A stretch of DNA of 64,000 nt from Thalassotalea algicola (GCF_012932965.1 NZ_JABBXH010000006.1:62001-126000), one strand, 5' to 3'; shown: positions 1 to 9,651, counted from the stretch's first letter. Translations and numbers: made by a program. The notes: a model not told the origin generated them from the sequence alone.

Positions 1-216
1 GTATAGACCAAGCGCTAAACAAGAAAGTTGCGATATGAGCGCAAAAACTAACGCATAAATGAACATCACATTAGATGGTAATGTCATTTGTTCAACAAAG
101 GAAAGCCAGCCATTAACACTAATCGCTAACAATATACCCGCCATAAAAACGAGCAATTCGAGTAAAACCAATGACTTACTACCAAGTGATAAATCTCGAA
201 ACGTACTTGCTGGCAT
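1..216 (-). CDS. XrtA/PEP-CTERM-system sugar transferase, N-terminal 72 residues (partial)
   Basis: The frame is open from an ATG at 214-216 leftward to the window edge, so only the N-terminus is present. It begins MPASTFRDLSLGSKSLVLLE and continues into hydrophobic segments at about residues 16-38 and 50-70. This start resembles the membrane-anchored undecaprenyl-phosphate sugar transferases of exosortase-A loci (TIGR03013-like), which begin polysaccharide assembly on the lipid carrier at the inner membrane. The call leans on the divergent export/chain-length/kinase operon that follows. The catalytic domain is outside the window, so the family is inferred; another polytopic EPS membrane protein is possible. 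Confidence 0.55.
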   Translation of the reverse strand, partial: MPASTFRDLSLGSKSLVLLELLVFMAGILLAISVNGWLSFVEQMTLPSNVMFIYALVFALISQLSCLALGLY

Positions 217-424
217 AATGCTATTTTATTCCTTTAATTATCTCCTCACACAGCGTGGGAAAATAAGTGAGCTCTGAGCTTTATTACTTTAACAAAGTTA
301 ACTTTATTTTCACACATTTTAAATAAGATGAATCATTTGTTAAAAAGTGTGCAACATTAAAAAAAATACAATACAATCGATTAGCAATAAAACTATAAAT
401 ACTGGGTATTAAAAGGTATTAACC
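217..424. promoter_or_regulatory. Divergent intergenic region of the EPS locus
   Basis: This 208-bp AT-rich spacer separates the minus-strand sugar transferase from the plus-strand export gene and must hold promoters in both directions. An AAGG at about 412-415 can act as ribosome binding site for the ATG at 425, and ggtattaa is directly repeated just before that start. I could not pick convincing -35/-10 boxes or a sigma-54 signature. Confidence 0.35.
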
Positions 425-1063
425 ATGGACAATAGATTTATCCGCGTCATCAAATCAATGACTGTATTAGCTTTTGGCTTATTTTTAGTAGCTTGTAGTT
501 CAGTACCTACATTGCCACAGGCGACATTACACCCATCAAAAACAACAGATATAGATTCGTATCGCTATTTAATCGGCGCTGGCGATTCAGTTAATATTTT
601 CGTTTGGCGTAACCCTGAGGTTTCCGGTACATTCACCGTTCGCCCTGATGGCATGATTACAACATCATTAGTTGAAGATATTCCAGTTTCAGGACGCACA
701 CCGACAGAGCTTGCAAGAGAAATAGAGCAAACATTGAGCACTTATTTACGAGACCCTATCGTTACTGTAACAGTAGGTGGATTTGTTGGCCCGTTTAGCG
801 AACAAATCAGAGTAATTGGTGAAGCAACTCAGCCGCAATCTATCAGCTATAAAAAGAATATGACTTTACTAGATGTCATGATTCAAGTTGGCGGCTTAAC
901 AGAATTTGCTGACGGCAATGATGCCATTTTGGTTCGCGTTGAAAATGGTCAACAAAAACAATATGAACTAGCTATCGACGATTTATTAAAAGATGGCGAA
1001 ATAGAAGCGAATGTTGACATGTTACCTGGCGATATCATTATCGTACCAGAAACATGGTTATAA
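425..1063 (+). CDS. XrtA-type exopolysaccharide export lipoprotein (OPX/Wza-like)
   Basis: This 212-aa protein has a lipoprotein signal peptide: a hydrophobic stretch ends in LVAC, making Cys24 the probable lipidated residue. A polysaccharide-export domain follows (about 45-130: GAGDSVNIFVWRNPE, then VRPDGMITTSLVEDI) and one SLBB-like domain (about 135-210). Proteins of this family (TIGR03027-like) form the outer-membrane end of the export channel. It is shorter than E. coli Wza (about 380 aa), as usual for XrtA loci. It is the first gene of an operon with the chain-length protein 37 bp downstream. Confidence 0.85.
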   Translation: MDNRFIRVIKSMTVLAFGLFLVACSSVPTLPQATLHPSKTTDIDSYRYLIGAGDSVNIFVWRNPEVSGTFTVRPDGMITTSLVEDIPVSGRTPTELAREIEQTLSTYLRDPIVTVTVGGFVGPFSEQIRVIGEATQPQSISYKKNMTLLDVMIQVGGLTEFADGNDAILVRVENGQQKQYELAIDDLLKDGEIEANVDMLPGDIIIVPETWL

Positions 1064-1100
1064 GAATTACAGCGATTGCCTGTTAGTATAGAGGTCAGGA

Positions 1101-2702
1101 ATGCAAGAGTTACTTGAACAGATAGTAGACTATCTAAAAGGAATTTGGATTAAACGTCGCTATATTATTATAGCGACTTGGGCTATCTGTCCGTTAGGTT
1201 GGTATTTTGTCGCACAAATGCCTAATGTTTATGAGTCTTCAGCACGAGTGTATGTTGACACACAGTCTTTACTAAGGCCGTTATTGAGAGGTCTAACCGT
1301 CGAAACAAATCCAAACACTCAAATTCAGCTAATGGTTAGAACCTTACTAAGTAGGCCGAATTTAGAGCGTATTTCGAGGATGACGGATTTGGATGTGCAG
1401 GCTGCAACCACGGAAGAATACGACAAAATAATAGACGAATTAAAGAAAGATATTAAATTCTCACCGCAAGGGCGCGAAAATATCTTCACGATCTCTATTG
1501 AAAATAAAGATGCAGAAGTAGCCAAAAATATTGTTCAAGCAACATTAACCGTGTTTATTGAGAATACGCTAGGAGAGACTCGTAGTGATTCTGATGAAGC
1601 ACAAAAGTTCTTAAATACGCAATTAAGAGACTACGAGAACCGGCTAATTGCAGCAGAAACAAGACTAACAAACTTTAAGCAAAAGTATGGAGACGTATTA
1701 CTTAGCAATAATGGTGGCTTTTACGCTGCACTTAAGCAAGAACAGACGAAATTAGAAACAGCCCAACTGCAACTCGCTGAAGCAAAAACTCGTCTTGATT
1801 CTGCAAAAGCACAATTGGCAGGTGAAGAGCCAGTATTTGGCCTGTTTTCAAGTCGGGTACAAAGTAATAGTAGTGTCACAACGACTTATGATTCTCGTAT
1901 CCAACAACTTGAACAAAGTATGGATTCATTACTGCTTCGTTATACTGAAAATCACCCTGAAGTCAGAGAGCTGCAAAGAAGGCTTGAAGAGTTGACTACT
2001 TTACGCACTAAAGAAATTGAAGAGTATTATGCCTCAGTTCAGTCAAGTGCCAATGAAGATAATACAAGCATAACAAGTGTTGATAAAAACCCTGTTTATC
2101 AAGAGCTAAAAATTCAAGCCAATCAATATGAAAATGAAGTGGCCTCTTTAACAGTTAGAGTGAATAACTTTAAAACTCGAGTTACAGAACTCGAAAATAA
2201 AGTACATTCATTACCAGAGATAGAAGCCGAATTAACGGCATTGAATCGTGGCTATAGTATTACCAAAGCAAAGTATGAAGAATTACTTGCCCGAAAAGAA
2301 ACGGCACAACTAGCCCAGCAGGCTGATGAAACCACTGACAAGATTCAGTTTAGAGTCATCGACCCACCAAGAGCAGCTATTCAACCTTCAGGGCCTCCAA
2401 GATTTATTTTCTTTGCAGGCATAACCATCCTCGGCATTGGCGTTGGTATCGGCTTATCATTATTAATGAGTCAAATTAGCCCTGTGGTCACTTCAAGCCA
2501 ACAAATGGCTAGAGTGACTGGTATACCGGTATTTGGTACGGTATCTGCGAATGAAAACCTTGGCCTTCACAATTGGCATAAGAAGAAAACGGCGCTGTTT
2601 ATGGTTTCCAATTTAATACTTTTAGTTATTTTAATGTTGTTTATCAGCTATTTTGCTTTCCCTGATGCTATTCAGACACCGTTAAAAGGAGTGTTTGGCT
2701 AA
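1101..2702 (+). CDS. XrtA-system polysaccharide chain-length determinant (Wzz-like)
   Basis: This 533-aa inner-membrane co-polymerase shows an N-terminal membrane segment (about 19-38) followed by a Wzz domain with VYVDTQSLLRPLL. A long coiled-coil periplasmic part spans about 160-410. The Pro-rich stretch PPRAAIQPSGPP leads into a second membrane segment at about 435-455. A third hydrophobic segment near 500-520 is typical of the XrtA subgroup (TIGR03007-like). It lacks a fused kinase domain; the tyrosine kinase is the next gene, joined by a TAATG stop/start overlap at 2700-2704. Its probable role is to set polymer length and to activate the kinase. Confidence 0.85.
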   Translation: MQELLEQIVDYLKGIWIKRRYIIIATWAICPLGWYFVAQMPNVYESSARVYVDTQSLLRPLLRGLTVETNPNTQIQLMVRTLLSRPNLERISRMTDLDVQAATTEEYDKIIDELKKDIKFSPQGRENIFTISIENKDAEVAKNIVQATLTVFIENTLGETRSDSDEAQKFLNTQLRDYENRLIAAETRLTNFKQKYGDVLLSNNGGFYAALKQEQTKLETAQLQLAEAKTRLDSAKAQLAGEEPVFGLFSSRVQSNSSVTTTYDSRIQQLEQSMDSLLLRYTENHPEVRELQRRLEELTTLRTKEIEEYYASVQSSANEDNTSITSVDKNPVYQELKIQANQYENEVASLTVRVNNFKTRVTELENKVHSLPEIEAELTALNRGYSITKAKYEELLARKETAQLAQQADETTDKIQFRVIDPPRAAIQPSGPPRFIFFAGITILGIGVGIGLSLLMSQISPVVTSSQQMARVTGIPVFGTVSANENLGLHNWHKKKTALFMVSNLILLVILMLFISYFAFPDAIQTPLKGVFG

Positions 2703-3592
2703 TGAGTACCATAGAAAAAGCATTAGCTAAAAATAAAAAAACATTAGCTAATAAGCCAGAGAGCACGGAAGAGATAAAGCAATCAGCACCTGTTAAGTCT
2801 GAGGAACAAACTGTAGTAGTTGAACCTAGTAGTAACTCAGCAGCTAATGAAGCAAAAGCTGAAATTTATATTGATAATGATAAATTAACCGAACGAGGCT
2901 TTCTTCATAGCGGCGGTACAGCTCATCATCAGCAAGAAGAGTTTCGACATATCAAACGAAAATTACTGAATAATGCTTTCGGCCCTGCCGCTAAAACGTT
3001 GCGACAAAGTAATTTAGTTATGGTCAGTAGTGCAAATCCGAATGAAGGTAAAACTTTTATTTCAATCAATCTCGCGCTGAGTATTGCTTTAGAGCAAGAT
3101 AAAACAGTTCTGTTGGTTGATGCAGATGTTTTAAGACCCAGCCTACATCGTGAACTTGAATTCGAAAATAACACTGGCCTGTTAGATTATTTATGCGGTA
3201 ATTCAGATGATGTAGCCGAAATTATCTATCCGACCAATATTCCAAACTTAAGAATTATGCCAGCTGGTAGAGCACACCATCTAACCAATGAATTGTTGGC
3301 GAGTGATCGAATGGCGCAGCTATCTAAAGAATTATCTCAGCGATATCCAGATCGTATTGTTGTATTTGATTGCCCGCCACTTTTAGGGGTAACCGAAACA
3401 CCAGTACTGGCAAGCTTAGTTGGTCAAGCAGTTGTCGTCGCTGAAGAATCTAAGACCAAGCTTGATGATATCAAACGCGCTACATCGCAATTAGACGAAG
3501 AACTCGCAGTTGGTTTTGTGCTTAATAAGACAATAAAAACTAGCAAAGATATTTATGGCTATTATGGATATGGCTATGGCCGTAAGAAATAA
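2702..3592 (+). CDS. XrtA-associated tyrosine autokinase (BY-kinase)
   Basis: A 296-aa cytoplasmic bacterial tyrosine kinase. After a low-complexity charged N-terminus come a Walker A motif (SSANPNEGKTFISINLA, about residues 103-119), a Walker A-prime motif (VLLVDADVLRP) and a Walker B motif (IVVFDCPPLL). The C-terminus is a tyrosine cluster, YGYYGYGYGRKK, the usual autophosphorylation tail. Cyclic phosphorylation of such tails controls assembly with the chain-length protein. The frame overlaps the preceding gene by one base and the following gene by up to 38 bases, so expression is translationally coupled. Confidence 0.88.
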   Translation: MSTIEKALAKNKKTLANKPESTEEIKQSAPVKSEEQTVVVEPSSNSAANEAKAEIYIDNDKLTERGFLHSGGTAHHQQEEFRHIKRKLLNNAFGPAAKTLRQSNLVMVSSANPNEGKTFISINLALSIALEQDKTVLLVDADVLRPSLHRELEFENNTGLLDYLCGNSDDVAEIIYPTNIPNLRIMPAGRAHHLTNELLASDRMAQLSKELSQRYPDRIVVFDCPPLLGVTETPVLASLVGQAVVVAEESKTKLDDIKRATSQLDEELAVGFVLNKTIKTSKDIYGYYGYGYGRKK

Positions 3593-5144
3593 GTTTCTAT
3601 TACCAATATTAATAAATTTGTTTATTCAGCCTTTATCTATGGCGGCTGATAACAATATTTCACCCTTTATTAGCGTAGAAGAAATTTTTACCGATAACGT
3701 AAACTTAGATAGTTTCGATGAAGAAGATAGCTTTGTTTCAAAAGCCAACGTTGGGCTTCAAGGTGAAATCGACTCAGCGATGGTTGATGCTAAAATAAAT
3801 GCATATTATTCCCATCTGTTCTTTAGTCATGACAGTGATGAAAACGATGGTCATGAAACGTTAAATACCAACATCAATATTACACCGTGGGAAAAAGGGC
3901 CGTCGCTATCATTAACAGGTGCGATTGCCAATGTCCCTCGTAGTAATGGTGAAAACTTTGCCGCAGATTTAATTTCAGGAGATACCGTTCGAACTACCAA
4001 TTATGGTGCTGGACTAAATTATCAGATTATAAATTCTGATTTTCTCTTTAACTCTTCCATTTCCTATAATGACTCGCGTTCAGATGACGAAGTCGGCGAA
4101 AGTAACGGTTATACCACTTCGCTAGGCTTTCAAAATGGTACTAGCCACAGGACAATATTTTGGGATTTAAATGGCAGTTACTCTGACCGAAAAAATAGAG
4201 GCCAATCTGCAAGAAGTTACCGAATAGAAGCAAAATTAGGCTTAATTACTAATTGGAAACTCAACCCTTTTATCCGCTATTATGACGAAAGTTATACTGG
4301 CTCAATCAGTAATAACTCGCTAGAACAAGGTGAATCTCTAGGGGCTGGCTTTAGATGGCAACCACTATCACTGATGGAAATTGATATTTCCTATAATAAC
4401 GCAGAAGATCCGGAATTGAGTGACGATTATGTCGCCTTCGATTTTAGCTGGCAGCCAACAACTCGCACGCAAATTGCCGCTAACTATAATCAACGTTTCT
4501 TTGGCGACTCTTACGGACTAAATATCAGCCATAGAAATAAGCGCCTTACCAATACCATTAGCTATAACGAGCAAATTCAAGCGTTCCAACGTGATCGCTT
4601 TGAAACCTTTGTTGAATCAACAGTATTTTGTCCGTTTAATCAACAAATAACGATTGATGACTGCTTAGACACTCTCGATGGAGTAGACAACCCAGAGCTG
4701 TTTTTTGAGGCACCTTTATTGGGTATAAGGGCAATAGAAGATAACCAATTTTCTTTATATAAAACACTTTCTTGGGACTCAGAACTGGCCTTTACGCGTA
4801 CAACATTTAATTTCAGAGTTTCAGGCAATGAAAGAGAAGAGCTAAATTCTGGCGATACTCAAGAATTTGTCACTGTATCACTAGATGCCAGTCGAAAACT
4901 CAGTCCGAGAAGTGACTTAAATTTAGGGTTTCGATTTACACGAAATGATTACTACACTACCAATAATGATACCAACGCTGACCGACAAGACTATTATCGC
5001 AGCTACAATATCGGCTATTCCCGTCAGTTAGCTAGATTGCTCTCGCTCGATATTGATGTTCGACATTTAATGCGTACGTCAAACTTTACTAGCCGAGAGT
5101 ATGACGAAACTCGCGCAACCATTTCCATTAAGAAAGATTTCTAA
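3555..5144 (+). CDS. XrtA-system outer-membrane beta-barrel protein
   Basis: This protein of up to 529 aa matches the PEP-CTERM-associated outer-membrane family (TIGR03016-like). A signal peptide (VRNKFLLPILINLFIQPLSMAAD) is followed by alternating polar/aromatic beta strands to the end, finishing in ATISIKKDF with a terminal Phe typical of barrel proteins. Four in-frame ATGs (3555, 3564, 3570, 3576) all lie inside the 3' end of the kinase gene. The one at 3576 gives the most compact signal peptide (MAVRNKF) and is my preferred start, though no strong ribosome binding site decides. It probably forms part of the outer-membrane secretion path for the polysaccharide. Confidence 0.78.
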   Translation: MAIMDMAMAVRNKFLLPILINLFIQPLSMAADNNISPFISVEEIFTDNVNLDSFDEEDSFVSKANVGLQGEIDSAMVDAKINAYYSHLFFSHDSDENDGHETLNTNINITPWEKGPSLSLTGAIANVPRSNGENFAADLISGDTVRTTNYGAGLNYQIINSDFLFNSSISYNDSRSDDEVGESNGYTTSLGFQNGTSHRTIFWDLNGSYSDRKNRGQSARSYRIEAKLGLITNWKLNPFIRYYDESYTGSISNNSLEQGESLGAGFRWQPLSLMEIDISYNNAEDPELSDDYVAFDFSWQPTTRTQIAANYNQRFFGDSYGLNISHRNKRLTNTISYNEQIQAFQRDRFETFVESTVFCPFNQQITIDDCLDTLDGVDNPELFFEAPLLGIRAIEDNQFSLYKTLSWDSELAFTRTTFNFRVSGNEREELNSGDTQEFVTVSLDASRKLSPRSDLNLGFRFTRNDYYTTNNDTNADRQDYYRSYNIGYSRQLARLLSLDIDVRHLMRTSNFTSREYDETRATISIKKDF

Positions 5145-5146
5145 CC

Positions 5147-6196
5147 ATGTATGAGAGTTATTACGGTTTCAAGGAACGTCCGTTTCAACTAAGCCCAGAC
5201 CCACGCTTTTTCTTTGCTACAAAACATCACCAAAGAGCATTATCTTATTTACAATACGGTCTTGAGCAAAAAGAAGGGTTTATTGTAATAACCGGTCCTA
5301 TTGGCACTGGTAAAACAACGATTGCACGCAATATGCTTAGCCAAATATCTGATTCTGATATCGTTGCAGCGCAATTAGTAACCACCAAGTTATCTCCTGA
5401 TGAATTACTCGAATTAGTTATAGCTGAATTTAAAATCAGTTACGAAGGTGAAAGCAAAGCAGACATGCTTAAAGCCATTGAAAGCTTTTTAATCTCACTG
5501 CACGAGCAAGGTAAACGAGCGCTACTTTTAGTAGATGAAGCGCAAAACCTACCGGCTGAAACGGTAGAGGAACTTCGTATGTTGTCTAATTTTCAACTCG
5601 ATAATCAACCGTTAATACAGAGTTTCTTACTTGGCCAAGAAGAATTAAAGGCAATTATTCAGGCGCCTAATATGGAGCAATTTCGTCAACGAATCATTGC
5701 CTCTGCCCATTTAAAGCCACTATCTGTTGAAGAAGTTAAAAATTATATTAATCACCGAATTCATCAAGCGGGTCATGAAGATGAAGAGCTTTTCAGCGAA
5801 AAAGCCTTTGAGCTTATTCATGAAAAAACATTAGGCGTGCCGCGAAAAATCAATATATTTGTTGATCGGATTTTGCTCTATGGCTTTTTAGAAGAATTAG
5901 AAAGTATCGATATTAATGCTATCAATAATGTTGCTGAAGAAATGGGCGCAGAGCTTACAGGTTCGTTAAATAGTAATATAGAAGATGTTACAAGCGATGA
6001 AAATAGCCAACGTGTAGTGAACTCAACAGAAAATGTTGAAAATATCAAAGATGTGCTAAGAGAAATTGAAGATATTCTTGAAACTTCAATTAAACAAAAA
6101 GTTAAAATGGCTCGTTATGTTGACAAGCTATTGAAACAAAAGAATAAACAGTTCGCTGAAAGCAATATTAATACTGATAAAAAGGTTGAGGATTAA
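5147..6196 (+). CDS. XrtA-associated AAA ATPase (ExeA-like)
   Basis: This 349-aa ATPase begins MYESYYGFKERPFQLSPDPR, the hallmark of the TIGR03015/ExeA-like group. It has Walker A GPIGTGKTT (about 49-57) and Walker B LLLVDEAQ (about 124-131), then the AAA lid with a sensor region near LGVPRKIN. The last 70 residues are charged and likely coiled coil. The gene lies 2 bp after the barrel gene and closes the operon at a hairpin that overlaps its stop codon. Members accompany exosortase-A EPS loci; the precise role is not established, with secretion-complex energisation the usual guess. Confidence 0.82.
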   Translation: MYESYYGFKERPFQLSPDPRFFFATKHHQRALSYLQYGLEQKEGFIVITGPIGTGKTTIARNMLSQISDSDIVAAQLVTTKLSPDELLELVIAEFKISYEGESKADMLKAIESFLISLHEQGKRALLLVDEAQNLPAETVEELRMLSNFQLDNQPLIQSFLLGQEELKAIIQAPNMEQFRQRIIASAHLKPLSVEEVKNYINHRIHQAGHEDEELFSEKAFELIHEKTLGVPRKINIFVDRILLYGFLEELESIDINAINNVAEEMGAELTGSLNSNIEDVTSDENSQRVVNSTENVENIKDVLREIEDILETSIKQKVKMARYVDKLLKQKNKQFAESNINTDKKVED

Positions 6197-6215
6197 TCTT
6201 CGACCTTTTTATCAG
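6174..6215 (+). terminator. Hairpin terminator of the EPS operon
   Basis: The arms 6174-6188 (ctgataaaaaggttg) and 6201-6215 pair over 15 bp with one G-U. The loop contains the TAA stop of the ATPase gene. The 3' arm carries a run of five T but no further U tract, so termination may be inefficient. Confidence 0.6.
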
Positions 6216-6299
6216 TTACTATTACTCACAATTAGTCGTTGCGACACTACCAATCATTGATGCTAAAATACCCGTTCTGATAAGTCTGAGCGAAACAAC

Positions 6300-8741
6300 A
6301 TGTTAGCATTACGTTCTATATTTTATTTTTTACTTTCTCTGCCAATAAAGTTATTGGTGAGGTGTAAAATTGTGCCTGACAATCTAGCTGAAATCGAAGG
6401 GGCAGATGCCAAGCAACCTATCTTTTATATTGTCCGCCACCAATCTGCCAGCGATCTACTATCACTGCAAAAAGCATGTAAAGCGCTCGATTTACCAGAT
6501 CCGCTCAGCCAAGTTGTCATCAACGGACAATCATTTGATCGCACCTTGTGTTTGGAAAAGCCAACATCAATAATTCTTGGCCGCCGTAATAGCAAAACCA
6601 AAGCGTTTATTCAGGGTATCAAACTACTCAAATTACATAACCAAGATAAAACGTTAGACGCAAAATTAATTCCAGCTAACCTTATTTGGGGTCGTCGTCC
6701 TACGGTTGAAAAAAACAATGCCAATATGGGAACCGTATTGGCCGATCAGGAATCGCCAACGCCTCTGCGAAAGTTTTTCATCGTCTTATTTTTAGGAAGA
6801 CACACTTTAGTGCGCTTTAGTGATGCACTTTCACTTAGAGTAATGGCGGATGATCATGGCGCCGACCAAGCTACAGCTCGAAAATTACTAAGAGTTGCCC
6901 GTTTCCATTTCCATCGCCAAACGATAGCCGCTACCGGTCCTCGTTTAATGCATCGCCAGCAGATGTTTACTGCGTTATTCGCCAACCCATCAATAAAACG
7001 CTTAATTGCAGATGAAGTAAAAAGTAAAAAGCTCTCTGAAGAAAAAGTGAAAAAACAAGCGCTAGCCATTATGGATGAAATTGCTGGTGATTATAGAGAG
7101 TCGATGATTCGTTTAGGCGAGCGTGCCTTAAATTGGCTTTGGAATAGACTATATAAAGGCATTGAAGTGAACAATGCCAACAAGTTGCGAGAAGTAGCGC
7201 AAGACGGCCATGAAATTATCTACGTTCCTTGTCATCGCAGCCATATGGATTACCTCCTACTAACCTATGTAATATTTCATGAGGGCTTAGTAACTCCGCG
7301 AATAGCTGCTGGAATTAACCTAAATTTCTGGCCTGCAGGTCCTATTTTCAGAAAAGCCGGTGCTTTTTTTATTCGCAGAAGCTTCCGCGGTAACCGCATG
7401 TATTCAACCATATTTCGTGAATACTTAGGATTATTATTCGAAAGAGGGTATTCAGTTAAATATTACACTGAAGGTGGCAGAAGCCGTACCGGCAGAATAC
7501 TGCAGCCAAAAACCGGCATGATAGCGATGACTATCCAAAGCTTATTGCGAGGCATAGATCGCCCATTAACACTAGTACCAGTCTATATCGGATATGAGCA
7601 TGTCATGGAAGTTGGCTCTTACCATAAAGAGCTCAGTGGCAGTAAAAAACAAAAAGAATCTATTTTCGGAGTACTCAAAGCCATTAAGAGTCTAAGAAAT
7701 TATGGTAAAGGCTATGTGAATTTTGGCGAGCCAATCAATATAAACCAATTCCTCAACCAAAATGTGGAAAATTGGAAAGATGCCATTGACCCAATCGATC
7801 CACAAAAGCCTAGCTGGTTAACACCTGCGGTGAATGTATTAGCTAATGACGTGATGAAGTCCGTCAACCAGAGCGTGGCATTAAACTCTGTATCATTAGC
7901 GGCACTTATTTTGCTCGCGACTGAGAATAAAGCGTTAGCAGAGTCAGAACTCAATGCGCAAATGGCTTTCTTCTTAAATCTTCAAAAACATGCGCCATAT
8001 AGCGATAACATGACAATGCCAGAAGATGACGTTGACGCTTTAGTAGAGCATATAAAGTCGCTTGGTAAGGTGAATGTTGAGCAAGATAACTTTGGTACCA
8101 TACTATCGCTTTCTGACACTGCAGCGCTAGAAATGCGTTACTACCGCAATAACATTTTGCATGCTTACATGCTACCGGCGTTTGTGTGTCGAATTTTAGA
8201 GCGCAATGCCAAAGTTAATCACCAAGAGCTTATTGGCCATGTACAGCAATTAATTGCGCTAGTAAAAAATGAAATGTTCCTTTGGCAATCAGATGATGAC
8301 GTTGCCATGCAAGTTGAACAAGTACTTAATGCATTAGTAGAATTTCAGATGGTGAAACAAAGCAAGGCGGGTTTCTGGTCTGTAGTTGAAGATATGTCTG
8401 TTAAAGCCAAGTTACGCGAAATGGGCGAATGTGTAGATGAAACACTGCAACGCTTAGCCATTATTACAACGTTATTATCTCGTCTTGCTCCAATCAGTAA
8501 AAGTGCACTTGAAGAGCAAGTTATTGCGATTGCTAAACGCTTGTCAAAACTCAATAACATTAACGCACCTGAGTTTGTCGACAAAAAAGCGCAGTCTGCG
8601 CTTATCAACGTATTTAAAGAGTTAGGCTACGCCGCTACAGACGAACAAAACTATTTAAATGATACTGCCCAGCTTAGCAACCTAAAGGCGTTAGTGAACA
8701 ACTTAGTTGATATTGAAGTACTGCAAAGTATCGCTAGGTAA
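6300..8741 (+). CDS. plsB: Glycerol-3-phosphate 1-O-acyltransferase PlsB
   Basis: At 813 aa it matches E. coli PlsB (807). The enzyme acylates sn-glycerol-3-phosphate at the inner membrane, the first step of phospholipid synthesis. All four acyltransferase motifs are visible: HRSHMDYLLL with the catalytic HX4D, GAFFIRRSF, YTEGGRSRTG and VPVYIGYE. The ATG at 6300 is preceded only by a weak purine stretch. It is monocistronic, bounded by the EPS terminator upstream and a bidirectional terminator downstream. Confidence 0.96.
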   Translation: MLALRSIFYFLLSLPIKLLVRCKIVPDNLAEIEGADAKQPIFYIVRHQSASDLLSLQKACKALDLPDPLSQVVINGQSFDRTLCLEKPTSIILGRRNSKTKAFIQGIKLLKLHNQDKTLDAKLIPANLIWGRRPTVEKNNANMGTVLADQESPTPLRKFFIVLFLGRHTLVRFSDALSLRVMADDHGADQATARKLLRVARFHFHRQTIAATGPRLMHRQQMFTALFANPSIKRLIADEVKSKKLSEEKVKKQALAIMDEIAGDYRESMIRLGERALNWLWNRLYKGIEVNNANKLREVAQDGHEIIYVPCHRSHMDYLLLTYVIFHEGLVTPRIAAGINLNFWPAGPIFRKAGAFFIRRSFRGNRMYSTIFREYLGLLFERGYSVKYYTEGGRSRTGRILQPKTGMIAMTIQSLLRGIDRPLTLVPVYIGYEHVMEVGSYHKELSGSKKQKESIFGVLKAIKSLRNYGKGYVNFGEPININQFLNQNVENWKDAIDPIDPQKPSWLTPAVNVLANDVMKSVNQSVALNSVSLAALILLATENKALAESELNAQMAFFLNLQKHAPYSDNMTMPEDDVDALVEHIKSLGKVNVEQDNFGTILSLSDTAALEMRYYRNNILHAYMLPAFVCRILERNAKVNHQELIGHVQQLIALVKNEMFLWQSDDDVAMQVEQVLNALVEFQMVKQSKAGFWSVVEDMSVKAKLREMGECVDETLQRLAIITTLLSRLAPISKSALEEQVIAIAKRLSKLNNINAPEFVDKKAQSALINVFKELGYAATDEQNYLNDTAQLSNLKALVNNLVDIEVLQSIAR

Positions 8742-8759
8742 CCATAAGAGACTTTAATT

Positions 8760-8786
8760 AAAAAGCGGCTATAAAGCCGCTTTTTT
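8760..8786. terminator. Bidirectional terminator between plsB and ubiA
   Basis: The inverted repeat aaaagcggct (8761-8770) and agccgctttt (8775-8784) encloses a 4-base loop. A T run follows on the plus strand and a mirrored run on the minus strand. It serves plsB, and the ubiCA pair from the other side; the ubiA stop codon overlaps its last bases. Confidence 0.85.
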
Positions 8787-9651
8787 AATAGCCCCAGTAT
8801 TCGATAAAAATACCGACAAACACTATCAAGCCAAAATAATGATTATTAAGAAATGCAGAAAAACAAGCTTCTCTTCGGCGGTCTTTTATTAACATTTGTT
8901 GATAGCAAAACAGGCCGGCACCTAATACTAAGCTCAGTTGGTAAGGCCAACCAAAAGCCAACATATCCCCAACAGTAAACAAAATTGCTAATACCGACAC
9001 CTGTAATAAGCCAATGATACGAATATCATGACGACCGAATAATATCGCTGTTGATTTTACACCTATTTGTAAATCATCATCTCGATCAACCATGGCATAC
9101 ATTGTGTCATAGGCAACTGTCCACAATAAGTTCGCCAAAAACAATAACCAGGCGATAGTCGGCACTTGTCCTTGAATTTCCGCGAACGCCATTACCATTC
9201 CCCAACTAAACGCCGCCCCTAGTACCACTTGCGGCCAATGCGTAAAACGCTTCATAAAAGGGTAGCTCGAGGCTAAAAATAGTGCGACTACAGCATATTG
9301 AATGGTCAACCAACTTAAGTTAACTGCTAGCGCCATTGCCGCGCCAATTAAAAAGCCAAATAACATTAAGGCTTGTTCAGCTGTCATTAAGCCTGAAACA
9401 AGCGGCCGCTGTTCCGTACGCTTAACTTGTCCATCAACCTTACGGTCAGCAAAATCGTTAATGACACAGCCTGCGCTGCGCATAATAAAAACCCCTAACG
9501 AGAATATCGCTAACAGTAATAAATCAGGAAAACCATCCGAAGCGACCCAAAGTGCCCAAAACGTTGGCCATAACAGTAAATAGGTACCAATAGGCTTATC
9601 CATGCGAGTGATAAGTTTAATCGCTAACCATTTTTGTGAGATTGCTGTCAC
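8785..9651 (-). CDS. ubiA: 4-hydroxybenzoate octaprenyltransferase UbiA
   Basis: A 288-aa polytopic membrane prenyltransferase that attaches the polyprenyl tail to 4-hydroxybenzoate in ubiquinone synthesis. Both Asp-rich motifs that bind Mg-diphosphate are present: NDFADRKVDGQV with KRTEQRPL, and DTMYAMVDRDDD. Hydrophobic segments fill the remainder, as in E. coli UbiA (290 aa). It is translated from the transcript of ubiC, whose stop overlaps this start by 4 bases. Confidence 0.95.
   Translation of the reverse strand: MTAISQKWLAIKLITRMDKPIGTYLLLWPTFWALWVASDGFPDLLLLAIFSLGVFIMRSAGCVINDFADRKVDGQVKRTEQRPLVSGLMTAEQALMLFGFLIGAAMALAVNLSWLTIQYAVVALFLASSYPFMKRFTHWPQVVLGAAFSWGMVMAFAEIQGQVPTIAWLLFLANLLWTVAYDTMYAMVDRDDDLQIGVKSTAILFGRHDIRIIGLLQVSVLAILFTVGDMLAFGWPYQLSLVLGAGLFCYQQMLIKDRRREACFSAFLNNHYFGLIVFVGIFIEYWGY

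Noticed and set aside
59-277. Plus-strand open frame of 72 codons at the left edge
   Set aside because: It is antisense to the membrane-protein-like start of the sugar transferase, has no domain and no ribosome binding site.
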